A stretch of DNA of 64,000 bases from Promineifilum sp. (GTDB lineage: Bacteria; Chloroflexota; Anaerolineae; Promineifilales; Promineifilaceae), in the NCBI GenBank assembly GCA_017983515.1, contig JAGOBF010000006.1, forward strand, positions 62,001 through 126,000. The letters run 5' to 3'. The position numbers and the translations under genes are program-made. A model generated the notes under the pieces. That model was given only the letters and a program-made list of their open reading frames with translations, searched no databases and was not told where the DNA came from. Below are positions 26,385-34,844 of the stretch, piece by piece (the first letter of the stretch is position 1; each line of letters starts with the position of its first letter).

Positions 26385-26861
26385 ATGCGCATACTTGTCC
26401 TCCACGGCCCCAATCTGAATTTGCTGGGGCAGCGCGAGCCAGAAATATACGGCCGTTGGACGCTGGCCGAAATTGACGAGGCGCTGGTGGCGCAGGCAGA
26501 CCGCACCAGGACTGAGTTGCGCGTGCTGCAATCGAATCACGAGGGGGTGCTCATCGATGCCGTCCACGACGCGCGCCTCTGGGGCCAGGGCATCCTGATC
26601 AACCCCGGCGCGCTGACCCACACCAGCTATGCCCTGCGCGACGCCATCGCGGCGGTGGGGCTGCCGGCGGTCGAGGTGCATCTGTCCAATATCTACGCCC
26701 GCGAGGCATTCCGCCACCAGTCGGTGCTTGCGCCAGTCTGTCTGGGGCAAATCAGCGGCTTCGGCCAGCGCAGCTACTTGCTGGGACTACAAGCGCTGAT
26801 CGAGCATCTGCTGGCTGTGGCTTCGAGAGACCCTGGCTTTCAGGAAAAGCCCGGTTTCTAG
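26385..26861 (+). CDS. aroQ: type II 3-dehydroquinate dehydratase
   Basis: 158 residues, third step of the shikimate pathway. [19 protein letters not shown] is the family N-terminus; catalytic Tyr is in EIYG, and [16 protein letters not shown] and [11 protein letters not shown] supply the substrate-binding Asn, His and Arg. The last ten residues ([10 protein letters not shown]) are encoded by a palindromic repeat that supplies the stop, so the natural C-terminus was probably shorter. The stop overlaps that of the convergent M1 peptidase gene in the shared palindrome CTAG. Confidence 0.92.
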   Translation: MRILVLHGPNLNLLGQREPEIYGRWTLAEIDEALVAQADRTRTELRVLQSNHEGVLIDAVHDARLWGQGILINPGALTHTSYALRDAIAAVGLPAVEVHLSNIYAREAFRHQSVLAPVCLGQISGFGQRSYLLGLQALIEHLLAVASRDPGFQEKPGF

Positions 26862-26862
26862 G
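26829..26862 (+). repeat. palindromic unit forming the end of aroQ
   Basis: GACCCTGGCTTTCAGGAAAA followed by GCCCGGTTTCTAG encodes [10 protein letters not shown] and the stop. Same family as the aroB insertion at 25371. Confidence 0.6.
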
Positions 26863-28456
26863 GCGACACCCACGCCTTGAACAACGGCTCCAGGTCGCAG
26901 TCGCAATGGGCCTCGGCCCCCGCGCGGAAGGCGGCCGTGGTGCCTTCTTCCCAACGGAACTGCCGGATGTAGTCGCGCAGGAACTCGTCGAATACGTCGC
27001 GGCCCATCGTCTCCTCCAGTTCGCGCAAGAAGATCGGCCCGCGGCCGTAGACGATAGCCCCGTACTCATCGCCTTTGTAGTCGACGACGGGCAGGCCGAT
27101 GGGGATCGGCGCCTGGTCGACGCGCTGCCAGCGGCCGATGAAGGTATCGAAGTAGTTATCCCCCGCGTTCTGGCCATAGCGGTCGACAAAATAGCGATAG
27201 GTGGAATAGGAGCCGACCGCCTCGTCGAGCCACGGTTCATCGAGTTGGTCGTTGCCCACCAGATTGTAAAACCATTGGTGGGCCATCTCGTGGGCCGTGG
27301 TCGACTCCAGAATGGCCGCATAAGGGATTCCACTCCCCGCCTCCGCATCAACGTCGTACATGCGCAGCGCGCCGACGATGAGGCCGGGATATTCGATGCC
27401 CAGCGCGCTCGTGGGCGTGGTGACGATGTCGAGTTCCGAGTAGGGATAGGGAGCCAGTCGCTCGTTGAAGTCGGCCAGCGCCGCGGCGGCCACGTCCAGC
27501 GCCTGGGTCGCGCCCTTGTCCCATCCTCGCGGCGCATAGCTGTTGAGGATCGTCTCGCCCAATGTCTCGCTGACCACGGCGAAATCGCCCGCCGCCAGGT
27601 AGAAATCGCGGGCCGGGCCGGCGGCAAAGGTAACGGTTTGCGTGCCGTCGGACTGGCTTTGCGCGATGATCGAGCCCGCGCCGACGAGGACGACATCGTC
27701 CGGGGCGGTCACGCGCACCAGATAGAAGGCCGCGTCGCTATAGGTCAAATCCCCCTGAATATCCGGCGCGGCCACGTTCCAGCCGTCATCGTCATAGACG
27801 GCCAGCATCGGATAGAAGTGGGCCAGGGCCAGGATGTCGTCGTAGTACGCCAGCACCCCATAGTTGCGGCCGATGTCGGTGGGCACGTTCGTCTCGAACG
27901 TCATGTCGATGGTCGCCACAGCGCCCGGCTCCAGCGGCGAAGGCAGCAGCAGGTGCAACAGACCGGCGTCACTCGTGTCCGGCACGACCGGCGCACCGTC
28001 GACGGTCACGCCGTCGACGGTGATGCGCCCTTCCAGCGTGTTGGCGTGCAAATGAAAATAGATATCGTCGAGGGGCACGTCTTCCAGATTGGTGTAGGTG
28101 ACTATCTGCCGCCCGGCGACTGTGCTCATGTCGCGGCCGATGGTGAATGCCATGTGATAGACCGTCGCGCCGTCCAGCCCGTCGAGCGCCTCCGCTCCGG
28201 CCGAGGTCAGCCCGGCGCGAAAGGGGGAGCGGTCGTCCGGGTCGAGGTCGAACAGCGCGGACGCCGCCGGCGCGGCCGTGGCGAGCGATTCGGCCGTCGG
28301 CCCGGTGTCCGGCACGGCCGTCGGCTTGGTCGTCGGTCTGGGCGGCGCAGCCGTGATGGTGAGTGGGGTGCCCACAGGGGTCACGCCGGCCGCGGCCCGG
28401 CAGGCAAAGGACAAGAAGAGCGCGATGAACAGGACGATCACAGGCAATCTTTTCAT
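26858..28456 (-). CDS. M1 family metallopeptidase, lipoprotein
   Basis: 532 residues. [19 protein letters not shown] is a lipoprotein signal (Cys19), followed by an Ala/Pro/Thr linker. The gluzincin motif HEMAH lies near residue 387 and the third zinc ligand Glu in [10 protein letters not shown] 19 residues later, as in M1 aminopeptidases. [10 protein letters not shown] stands in the place of the GAMEN exopeptidase motif, so true aminopeptidase activity is uncertain. It acts outside the cell membrane. Shares 4 bp of stop region with aroQ. Confidence 0.88.
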   Translation of the reverse strand: MKRLPVIVLFIALFLSFACRAAAGVTPVGTPLTITAAPPRPTTKPTAVPDTGPTAESLATAAPAASALFDLDPDDRSPFRAGLTSAGAEALDGLDGATVYHMAFTIGRDMSTVAGRQIVTYTNLEDVPLDDIYFHLHANTLEGRITVDGVTVDGAPVVPDTSDAGLLHLLLPSPLEPGAVATIDMTFETNVPTDIGRNYGVLAYYDDILALAHFYPMLAVYDDDGWNVAAPDIQGDLTYSDAAFYLVRVTAPDDVVLVGAGSIIAQSQSDGTQTVTFAAGPARDFYLAAGDFAVVSETLGETILNSYAPRGWDKGATQALDVAAAALADFNERLAPYPYSELDIVTTPTSALGIEYPGLIVGALRMYDVDAEAGSGIPYAAILESTTAHEMAHQWFYNLVGNDQLDEPWLDEAVGSYSTYRYFVDRYGQNAGDNYFDTFIGRWQRVDQAPIPIGLPVVDYKGDEYGAIVYGRGPIFLRELEETMGRDVFDEFLRDYIRQFRWEEGTTAAFRAGAEAHCDCDLEPLFKAWVSP

Positions 28457-28505
28457 GACCGCTAATTGTCACGCGAGCCGCGGCCGGAGGCAAAGAACTC
28501 TCAGC

Positions 28506-28539
28506 AAACCTCAGCCGAATCAGGCGTCCGCTGAGGTTT
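28506..28539. repeat. AAACCTCAGC palindrome upstream of ftsK
   Basis: AAACCTCAGC (28506-28515) and GCTGAGGTTT (28530-28539) are exact inverted copies around CGAATCAGGCGTCC. Related to the AGACCTCTGAGGT palindromes at 47876 and 48771. Confidence 0.6.
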
Positions 28540-28608
28540 CACGATCGACCGCATGTGGAGGATCAATTATGTCTATGCTATAATGTCCTCGGCAGGAACA
28601 TTTGAGCT

Positions 28609-31341
28609 ATGGCAACGGGAAAAAACAGCGACAAGAAGACCACGACGCGCAAGGTTAGCGCCACCAGCAAGCCGAAGAGCGGCTCACGCGCCAAAACGGC
28701 GGCCAAAAAACCGGCCGCCCGGCGCAGCAGCCCGGCCAAGAGCAAGCCCGCGTCGCCCCGTCTCAACGACGGCCAGCGCAGCCTGTTGACGGGCATCATC
28801 ATCCTGTTCCTGACCGCCGTTCTGACGCTCAGCTTGCTGTCGCCCAATCAGGGGCAGTTTACCGAGTTGCTCTCGCGCCTGGCCGCGCTGGCCTTCGGCA
28901 TCGGCCGCATCACCCTGCCCCTCATCAGCGGCGGCATCGGCATCTTCCTTGTCCTGCGGGGTATGGAACAAGAGCCGGACGTGCCCTATCTGCGCTTGCT
29001 GGGGGCGGCCGTCGTTTTCTTCGTGCTGCTGACCCTGGCCACGCTGGTGGTCTACCAGCGCGATCCCGTTTATTCCAACCTCTACGCCGTGGCCGCGGCC
29101 GGCAAAGGGGGCGGCTACAGCGGGGCGATCATCGCCACAGCGCTGGCCCGCTTGCTGGGTGACCTGGGGGCGATTCTGACGCTGCTGGTGGTGGGCGTGG
29201 CCGGAGCGGTGCTGCTGTCGGGTCTGACGCGCGCCCACGTCGCCGGGTGGCTGGAGCGCGAGCCGCGCCCATCCACTGGCGCGGAACCGGAGGCGCGCGC
29301 CGTGCGCATCAACCCCGGCCGCGAGCGGCCCGCGCTCCCGCCGCTGGAGACTTCCCCGCAACTACGTCTTATTCCCGAGCAGGAAAAGGCCACGGAGCCG
29401 GCCGCGCCCAAGCCCGACAAAGCCCCCGTGCGCGAGAAGAGCCGGCGCGGCAAGAAAGAAGCTCCCCCGCCCGTATTCATCGAGGCCGACCCGCCGGCCG
29501 TCTCCGCCGCGCCCGGCTCCGTGTGGACGCTGCCTCGTGTGGGCGACGTGCTGGAATCGGGCACCGACATCGACGTCAACAGCGCCTCCATCCGCGAGCG
29601 GGTCGAGGTCATCGAGCAAACGCTGGAGAGCTTCGGCGCGCCGGCAACGGTGGTGGAGATCAATCAGGGGCCGACTATCACCCAGTTTGGCGTGGAGCCG
29701 AACTACCTGGTCATGCGCGGCGGCAAGCGGACAAAGGTTAAGGTGGGCAAGATCGCCGGGCTGGCCGACGACCTGGCGCTGGCGCTGGCGGCGCGCTCCA
29801 TTCGCATTCAGGCCCCTGTGCCGGGCAAGGGCTACGTGGGCATTGAAGTGCCCAACAGCGCCAAGGCGCTCGTCTCGCTGCGCGACGTGATGGAGTCGGC
29901 CGAATATGGCCGCATGAAGTCGCCGCTGCGCGTTGGGCTGGGACAGAACGTGGCCGGGCAGCCTATCGGGGCCGATCTGGCGGCCATGCCCCACCTGCTC
30001 ATTGCCGGGACAACCGGCTCGGGCAAGTCGGTGTGCGTCAACGGCATCATCGCCTGCCTGCTGCTGCAAAACACGCCCGACGATTTGCGGCTGGTGATGA
30101 TCGACCCCAAGCGGGTGGAGTTGACCGGCTACAACGGCGTCCCCCATCTGGCCGCGCCGGTTGTGGTCGATATGGACCGCGTCATCGGCACGCTCCAGTG
30201 GGCGCTGCGGGAGATGGACAACCGCTACAAACTGTTCGCCGGGGCCGGCGCGCGCAACATTGGCGAGTACAACAAAAAGTTGCGCCGCGACCCAAGCGCA
30301 CAGAAGCTGCCCTATATCGTCATCGTCATCGACGAGCTGGCTGACCTGATGATGCTGGCCCCCGAAGACACGGAGCGCAGCATCACCCGGCTGGCGCAGA
30401 TGGCTCGCGCCACGGGCATCCACATGGTCATCGCCACGCAACGGCCGTCGGTCGACGTCGTGACCGGCTTGATCAAGGCCAACTTTCCAGCCCGCATCGC
30501 CTTCGCCGTGGCCAGCAGCACCGACAGCCGCGTCATTTTGGACTCGACCGGCGCGGAGCGGCTACTGGGTCAGGGCGACATGCTCTTCCAAAGCCCTGAC
30601 GCGGCCGCGCCCGTGCGCCTGCAGGGCTGCTTCGTCAGCGACGGCGAGCTGGCCCGGCTCATCAGCTATTGGCAAACGGCGCGCCGGGCACAGGTGATCG
30701 CCGCGCCGACCGGCCCGGCGACGGCCGGCGGCACTTCCCGCATCGTGAAAGGGCCGGTGGTGCTGGTAGATCCTGACCCGGAGACGACCGGGCGGCCGAT
30801 AGCCGCCGTGCCCCCGCCCGTTTCGCACCTGAACGCGCCCGAGCCGATGCCCGACGCCCCCGCGCCCCAGCAGCGCGCCCCGCGCCTGCCGACCCGGCCG
30901 CCGGACATCCCCGCGCAACAGCCGACATTCATCGCCCCCATCCCCACCGGACAGGCGGCCGCGGATGAGCAGCCGTCGACGGTTAGCGGTATGCGATCCG
31001 ACGACGTGTTGCAGCAGCCGCTGTGGGAAGCGCTGCAGGAGATGGAAAACGGCCACGACGACGCCGGGGAGAGCGACGATGAGTTGCTGCCCGAGGCCAT
31101 CGCTCTGGTGCGGTCGATCAGCAAGGCATCGACGTCGCTGTTGCAGCGCCGCTTTCGTATCGGCTACACCCGCGCCGCCCGGCTGATGGACGCGCTGGAA
31201 GACCAGGGCATCATCGGCCCCCCAACGGGAACGAGCAAGGCGCGGGAGGTGTATGGGCCCGATGGGCTGTCGAAGGCCGGCCCGGAGGCGGATGGGGGCG
31301 AGAGTACGGAGGACAGCGAGGAGCCATCCGCAAAGCCTTAA
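28609..31341 (+). CDS. ftsK: DNA translocase FtsK/SpoIIIE
   Basis: 910 residues. A basic Lys/Arg/Ala-rich N-terminus is followed by about four membrane helices (residues 60-205), a charged Pro-rich linker, then the motor: Walker A AGTTGSGKSV near 470, Walker B YIVIVIDELADLMM, and AQMARATGIHMVIATQRPSVDVVTG. The C-terminal winged-helix gamma domain (ALVRSISKASTSLLQRRFRI to MDALEDQGIIGPP) would read KOPS-type sites. It pumps chromosome DNA at the septum. ATG at 28609 has only a weak upstream AGGA. Confidence 0.95.
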   Translation: MATGKNSDKKTTTRKVSATSKPKSGSRAKTAAKKPAARRSSPAKSKPASPRLNDGQRSLLTGIIILFLTAVLTLSLLSPNQGQFTELLSRLAALAFGIGRITLPLISGGIGIFLVLRGMEQEPDVPYLRLLGAAVVFFVLLTLATLVVYQRDPVYSNLYAVAAAGKGGGYSGAIIATALARLLGDLGAILTLLVVGVAGAVLLSGLTRAHVAGWLEREPRPSTGAEPEARAVRINPGRERPALPPLETSPQLRLIPEQEKATEPAAPKPDKAPVREKSRRGKKEAPPPVFIEADPPAVSAAPGSVWTLPRVGDVLESGTDIDVNSASIRERVEVIEQTLESFGAPATVVEINQGPTITQFGVEPNYLVMRGGKRTKVKVGKIAGLADDLALALAARSIRIQAPVPGKGYVGIEVPNSAKALVSLRDVMESAEYGRMKSPLRVGLGQNVAGQPIGADLAAMPHLLIAGTTGSGKSVCVNGIIACLLLQNTPDDLRLVMIDPKRVELTGYNGVPHLAAPVVVDMDRVIGTLQWALREMDNRYKLFAGAGARNIGEYNKKLRRDPSAQKLPYIVIVIDELADLMMLAPEDTERSITRLAQMARATGIHMVIATQRPSVDVVTGLIKANFPARIAFAVASSTDSRVILDSTGAERLLGQGDMLFQSPDAAAPVRLQGCFVSDGELARLISYWQTARRAQVIAAPTGPATAGGTSRIVKGPVVLVDPDPETTGRPIAAVPPPVSHLNAPEPMPDAPAPQQRAPRLPTRPPDIPAQQPTFIAPIPTGQAAADEQPSTVSGMRSDDVLQQPLWEALQEMENGHDDAGESDDELLPEAIALVRSISKASTSLLQRRFRIGYTRAARLMDALEDQGIIGPPTGTSKAREVYGPDGLSKAGPEADGGESTEDSEEPSAKP

Positions 31342-31453
31342 AGGCCAGATCCATCGTTCAGGCGAGGTTTCGTCGGCCTCCCACCCCAGTGACATCTCGG
31401 CCCAAACCAAATCCACTAGAATCGGAACCTGGGCACTCAATGTAAAGGACGAT

Positions 31454-32197
31454 ATGGCTAACCTACAGGGACAAGAACGCGCCGATTACGTGCAGGACAT
31501 GTTCGCCCGCATCGCCGGGCGCTACGACACGATGAATCGGCTGATGACCTTCGGCCAGGACGTGAAGTGGCGGCAATACGTGATCCGCCAGGCCAACCTG
31601 CCGGCCGGCGGCCGGCTGCTCGACATCGCCACGGGCACAGGCGACATCGCCGATGAAGGGCGGCGGCAAGTGCCGGGCCTGCTGGCCGTGGGCGGCGACT
31701 TCACCATCGAGATGATGCAGGCCGGCCAGCACGTCCCCGGCCGCCAGAGCATTCTGTGGACGGCGGCCGACACGCTGGCCCTGCCCTTCCCCGACGACAC
31801 GTTCGACGCCGTCACGTCCGGCTTCCTGATGCGCAACGTCATCGACGTGGCCGGCGCGTTTCGCGAGCAGTGGCGCGTGACCCGACCCGGCGGCCGGGTG
31901 GTCGTCCTCGAATCCAGCCCCCCCAAGGACAACCTGCTCAAGCCGTTCATCAAACTCCACCTCAACGCGATCATTCCCACCCTTGGCCGCCTGGTGGCCG
32001 GCAACGCCGACGCCTACCGCTATCTGCCGGACAGCACCCAGGCTTTCCAGGGGCCGGAGCAGCTGGCGGCGTCGATGCGCGCCGCCGGATTTATCGATGT
32101 GGCCTACCGCCTGTTCATGTTCGGCACCATCGGCATTCACGTCGGGACAAAGCCCCGGATTAGTCCGCAGAGGTCGCAGATGGGTGCCCATGCATAA
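31454..32197 (+). CDS. menG: demethylmenaquinone methyltransferase (UbiE/MenG)
   Basis: 247 residues from ATG 31454, with AAAGGAC 4 nt upstream; the frame runs back into ftsK and was not used. VQDMFARIAGRYDTMNRLM is the UbiE/MenG signature; the SAM motif is LLDIATGTGDIA, and SGFLMRNVIDV fits the family. It adds the methyl group in the last step of menaquinone synthesis, supplying the quinone used by NDH-2. The final dozen residues (PRISPQRSQMGAHA) are encoded by a repeat-like stretch (GGATTAGTCCGCAGAGG) and may be a recent extension. Confidence 0.9.
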   Translation: MANLQGQERADYVQDMFARIAGRYDTMNRLMTFGQDVKWRQYVIRQANLPAGGRLLDIATGTGDIADEGRRQVPGLLAVGGDFTIEMMQAGQHVPGRQSILWTAADTLALPFPDDTFDAVTSGFLMRNVIDVAGAFREQWRVTRPGGRVVVLESSPPKDNLLKPFIKLHLNAIIPTLGRLVAGNADAYRYLPDSTQAFQGPEQLAASMRAAGFIDVAYRLFMFGTIGIHVGTKPRISPQRSQMGAHA

Positions 32198-32275
32198 GCG
32201 CGCGGTGCTGCTCCTCTCTCTTTCGTATTTGAATGGTAAGCGACAAAGCGCATGGGAGTTACTACAATCAGGTCG

Positions 32276-32956
32276 ATGAAGACCACGACTCTTTTCTTGC
32301 TATGCGGGTTGATTCTACTGGCCGGCTGCTCGGCGGCGGAATCGCTTGAACCGACAGCCGCGGCCGCCACGGTTGTCGCCCCGGCCACGGCAGCGAGCGA
32401 TGCCGGGCCATTGTCCGAGGTCATTTACGGCCGCAACGATGACGGCACCTTTTTCCACGGCGCGCCCGACGCGCCGGTGACGTTCATAGACTACTCCGAC
32501 TTCCTCTGACCGACCTGCCGCGCCCACGTGCTGGGCGCCGAAAAGGATATCGTCGACAATCACGTGTTGACCGGTCAGGTGAAGATGGTCTTTTGGCCGA
32601 TGCTCGACCTGGGGCCCAACAGCGAGAACGCCGCCGCGGCCGCGTTCTGTGCGGGGGAACAGGATCCGGCCAAGTTCTGGGAATTTCACAACACCCTGTT
32701 CGAGGATCAACGCAGTGTCTACCTGGCCCGGCGAGACTATTTCGTGCAGACGGCGGCCGCATTGGGGTTGGACGGCCCGGCGTTCGAGACGTGCTTCGAC
32801 GGCGACGCGACGCGGACCCTGCTGGCCGAACTGGATGCCACGCGGCGCGAGGCGGGCGTGCGGCAGCGGCCGACATTCGATGTGAACGGCCAGCGCCTGC
32901 TGGGGTCGCAGCCCTACGACACATTTGCCGAGATCATCGTCGGCCTGCTACCCTAA
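32276..32956 (+). CDS. DsbA-like thioredoxin-fold lipoprotein, candidate selenoprotein with in-frame UGA
   Basis: Read through TGA at 32507-32509, the gene gives 226 residues. It has a lipoprotein signal ending LLAGC (Cys17), a linker, a thioredoxin-fold start APVTFIDYSDFL, then [UGA]-P-T-C (Cys TGC 32516-32518), then FCAGEQDPAKFWEFHNTLF and RQRPTFDVNGQRLLG, the cis-Pro region. The expected motif is DYSDF-x-CPxC, so UGA stands exactly where the first catalytic Cys should be. The frame continues 149 codons after it without damage. A hairpin suited to SECIS follows. Without recoding the product would be 77 residues with no fold. Alternatives are a point mutation or sequence error (TGC to TGA). 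It would act as an extracytoplasmic thiol oxidoreductase. Confidence 0.72.
32510..32540 (+). promoter_or_regulatory. candidate bacterial SECIS hairpin
   Basis: GCGCCCA (32520-32526) and TGGGCGC (32532-32538) form a perfect 7-bp stem with the 5-nt loop CGTGC. The loop has G as its second base, 19 nt after the last base of the UGA. Both the distance (about 16-37 nt) and a G in the first two loop positions are the published features used to find bacterial SECIS elements. High local GC makes chance stems fairly likely, so this is supportive and not proof. Confidence 0.6.
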
Positions 32957-32991
32957 GGGCCCATCGGCCTGTTTGCCCCAAGGCGAAAACA

Positions 32992-33034
32992 GAGGACGAG
33001 TGGAGACAAAACTTCTCCACTCGTCCTCTCTTTT
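32992..33034 (+). terminator. intrinsic terminator after the candidate selenoprotein gene
   Basis: GAGGACGAGTGGAGA (32992-33006) and TCTCCACTCGTCCTC (33014-33028) are exact 15-bp inverted copies with a 7-nt loop, followed by TCTTTTGTTT. It closes the gene 35 bp after its stop at 32956. Confidence 0.92.
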
Positions 33035-33121
33035 GTTTGGAAGAGCGACCGCTCCGGCCCGCTTCAACAAGCTCGTCGCTTCCTGAGTGTGGCCGGGCCG
33101 GTCGGGGTATCGGCCTGCGAC

Positions 33122-33640
33122 CTATATAGTCCGCAGGGTGGCGTATTCTTCCTGTGTGGCTACCACCGGGAGGATGAAAGCCATCGCGATATAGACGAGG
33201 ATGAACGCGCCGCCGGTGATTAACGCCAGCATAATAAAAATGGTACGGACCAGATCAACGTCCATATGCGCATAAACCGCCAGTCCCTGGCAGACGCCGA
33301 AGTAGTCCTGCCCTTCCTGAATTCGTACGAGGGGCCCCCGGCCGCGCGGGATTTCCTTCGTCACCATCGGTTCGTCGCTACCCGTATCCACCGGGCCAAT
33401 CTTCGCCAGAACCATCGTCACGTCGACCAGATTGACGATGTAATCGTCTGAGGGAATCAATTCGGTCAATTTTTCGCCTATCGCCTGCTCCAGATCGCGC
33501 ATCACTTCTTCCTGATCCGGGTCGGCTTTCAGACGCATCCGAGCGCGATCCAGATATTGCCGCAAACTATCGTATGCATCTGCATCCAGATTTAACTTGA
33601 CAGGATGGCCGTTCAGGCTGATTTGTATCACTTGCTGCAT
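33122..33640 (-). CDS. PspC domain membrane protein
   Basis: 172 residues. Residues 1 to about 95 are a soluble acidic helical domain (DADAYDSLRQYLDRARMRL and DLEQAIGEKLTELI). The rest is PspC: LVRIQEGQDYFGVCQGLAVY, followed by two closely spaced membrane helices (VRTIFIMLALITGGAFILVY, then MAFILPVV). PspC-type proteins sense membrane stress or act with PadR-type regulators. The ATG at 33640 lies inside the end of the padR-like gene (13 bp overlap) with GGAGAAG 6 nt upstream, so the pair is translationally coupled. Confidence 0.88.
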   Translation of the reverse strand: MQQVIQISLNGHPVKLNLDADAYDSLRQYLDRARMRLKADPDQEEVMRDLEQAIGEKLTELIPSDDYIVNLVDVTMVLAKIGPVDTGSDEPMVTKEIPRGRGPLVRIQEGQDYFGVCQGLAVYAHMDVDLVRTIFIMLALITGGAFILVYIAMAFILPVVATQEEYATLRTI

Positions 33641-33972
33641 CGTTCTTCTCCTAATTCATCTATGAGGACAGTCAGGGATTGCCAATAGTCCCGGAAGTTG
33701 ACCAACTGCTTATAACCCGCTTCGGTAAGGATGTAGTACTTGCGTGGCGGCCCCAGCTCGGATTCCTGCCATTCATAATCCAGCAAAGCCTCTCGTCGCA
33801 TCCTGCTTAGCAGCGGATAAAGCGTTCCTTCCTGAGTCGCAAAATCGGTCGTGCTCAAGCGTTGCAAGATATCGGCTGCATACACCTTGTTGGAAGACAC
33901 GATGCTGAGGATCAGGAACTCGAGCAATCCCTTGCGTAGAGAACTGAACTTTTCTGTATTTGTAATCAACAT
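33628..33972 (-). CDS. PadR family transcriptional regulator
   Basis: 114 residues from ATG 33972; the frame extends 34 codons further upstream through the promoter and operator and was not used. LRKGLLEFLILSIVSSNKVY, then the winged helix TQEGTLYPLLSRMRREALL and GPPRKYYILTEAGYKQL, is the standard PadR signature. PadR proteins repress by binding inverted repeats near their own promoter. It is the first gene of a two-gene unit with pspC. A perfect inverted repeat overlaps its ribosome-binding site. Confidence 0.92.
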   Translation of the reverse strand: MLITNTEKFSSLRKGLLEFLILSIVSSNKVYAADILQRLSTTDFATQEGTLYPLLSRMRREALLDYEWQESELGPPRKYYILTEAGYKQLVNFRDYWQSLTVLIDELGEERCSK

Positions 33973-33974
33973 GC

Positions 33975-33994
33975 TACCTTTGAATAGAAAGGTA
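33975..33994 (-). promoter_or_regulatory. putative PadR operator
   Basis: TACCTTT and AAAGGTA are exact 7-bp inverted copies around a 6-nt spacer, 2 bp upstream of the padR start codon, covering its AAAGG ribosome-binding site. A TTGACA on the minus strand (34012-34017) lies upstream, suggesting autorepression by blocking the promoter or translation start. Confidence 0.55.
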
Positions 33995-34104
33995 CTATAA
34001 AACACGACCATTGTCAAGAGGTTGCCCCGCGACGCCGGCCCGGGTCGCATTTTAGCCTCTCCAAAAGTCGTCATATGCTCTGATTGAGGCTATGATCGCG
34101 CCTC

Positions 34105-34734
34105 ATGGTAGCACATGATCTTTCCGGCAAAGTCGCTATCGTCACCGGCGCGGGCCACGGCACCGGGCGAGCCATTGCCACGGCGCTGGCCGCGGCCGGC
34201 GCGCGCGTGGCCGTCAATGACATCAATCCCGACCGCGCCTACCGTGTGGCCGCCGAACTCGCCGACACCGGCGGCGCGGCGCGCGGTATCATGGCCGACG
34301 TCAGCAACCGCTTCCAGTGCGTCCATCTCATCGAAACGACCCGCGCCGAGTGGGGACAGATCGACCTGCTGGTCAACTGCGCGGCCATCGCGCCCCATGC
34401 CTCGGTGCTGAAAATGGACGAGTGGGAACTGATGCGCGTGCTCGACGTGAACCTGAAAGGGGTTTTCTTCATGTGCCAGCTCGTCGGCCGGGTGATGGCC
34501 GACCGCCACCAGGCTAACGGCGCGCGGGGCCTGATAATCAATCTGGCCGGCGCGGAGCCGGAAGGGGCGGGCCGGGCAGCCTATGCGATCACCCAGGCGG
34601 CGCTGCCGGCGTTTGGGCGAGCCTGCGCGCGGGAATACGCCCCGCTGGGCATCGACGTGCACACCCTGCCCACGGCCGCCTCGCCGGAGGAAACGGCCGC
34701 GTCGCTGATGAGGATAGTGGGCAGTGGACAGTGA
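34105..34734 (+). CDS. short-chain dehydrogenase/reductase family protein with altered active site
   Basis: 209 residues. The Rossmann motif TGAGHGTG (14-21) and NDIN are normal. But the usual NNAG is NCAA (91-94), the catalytic Ser position is Ala (INLAGA, 145-150), and the YxxxK motif reads YAITQ (160-164), Gln in place of Lys. Without the Ser and Lys it is unlikely to be an active reductase; it may bind NAD(P) for another purpose or be decaying. The last residues (RIVGSGQ) run into a CAGT-type repeat. At 209 it is shorter than the usual 245-250. Confidence 0.8.
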   Translation: MVAHDLSGKVAIVTGAGHGTGRAIATALAAAGARVAVNDINPDRAYRVAAELADTGGAARGIMADVSNRFQCVHLIETTRAEWGQIDLLVNCAAIAPHASVLKMDEWELMRVLDVNLKGVFFMCQLVGRVMADRHQANGARGLIINLAGAEPEGAGRAAYAITQAALPAFGRACAREYAPLGIDVHTLPTAASPEETAASLMRIVGSGQ

Positions 34735-34792
34735 AACACGGGTCAGTTTGGCGAGTCATTGAACTGAACACTGGCTACCGGTCACTCACTAC
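34721..34792. repeat. CAGT/ACTGAACACTG repeat after the SDR gene
   Basis: GGCAGTGGACAGTGAAACAC, then TTGAACTGAACACTGGC and GGTCACTCACTACC: the same units as at 3240. The first supply the last codons and stop of the SDR gene. Confidence 0.5.
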
Positions 34793-34844
34793 CGCCCCTT
34801 TCCCCACACCTGACAATCCGCTTTCCTGACGATACAATAACCCC

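Noticed and set aside
26906-28465. 519-residue open frame antisense to the M1 peptidase gene
   Set aside because: Composition is Arg/Gly/Val-rich with no family resemblance; the minus-strand gene has a signal peptide and zinc motif.
31253-31453. long N-terminal extension of menG
   Set aside because: The extra part overlaps the end of ftsK in another frame and lacks homology; ATG 31454 has a ribosome-binding site.
33014-33034. SECIS-type role for the large hairpin after the candidate selenoprotein gene
   Set aside because: Bacterial SECIS lies next to the UGA; this hairpin is after the stop and has a U-rich tail, so it is a terminator.
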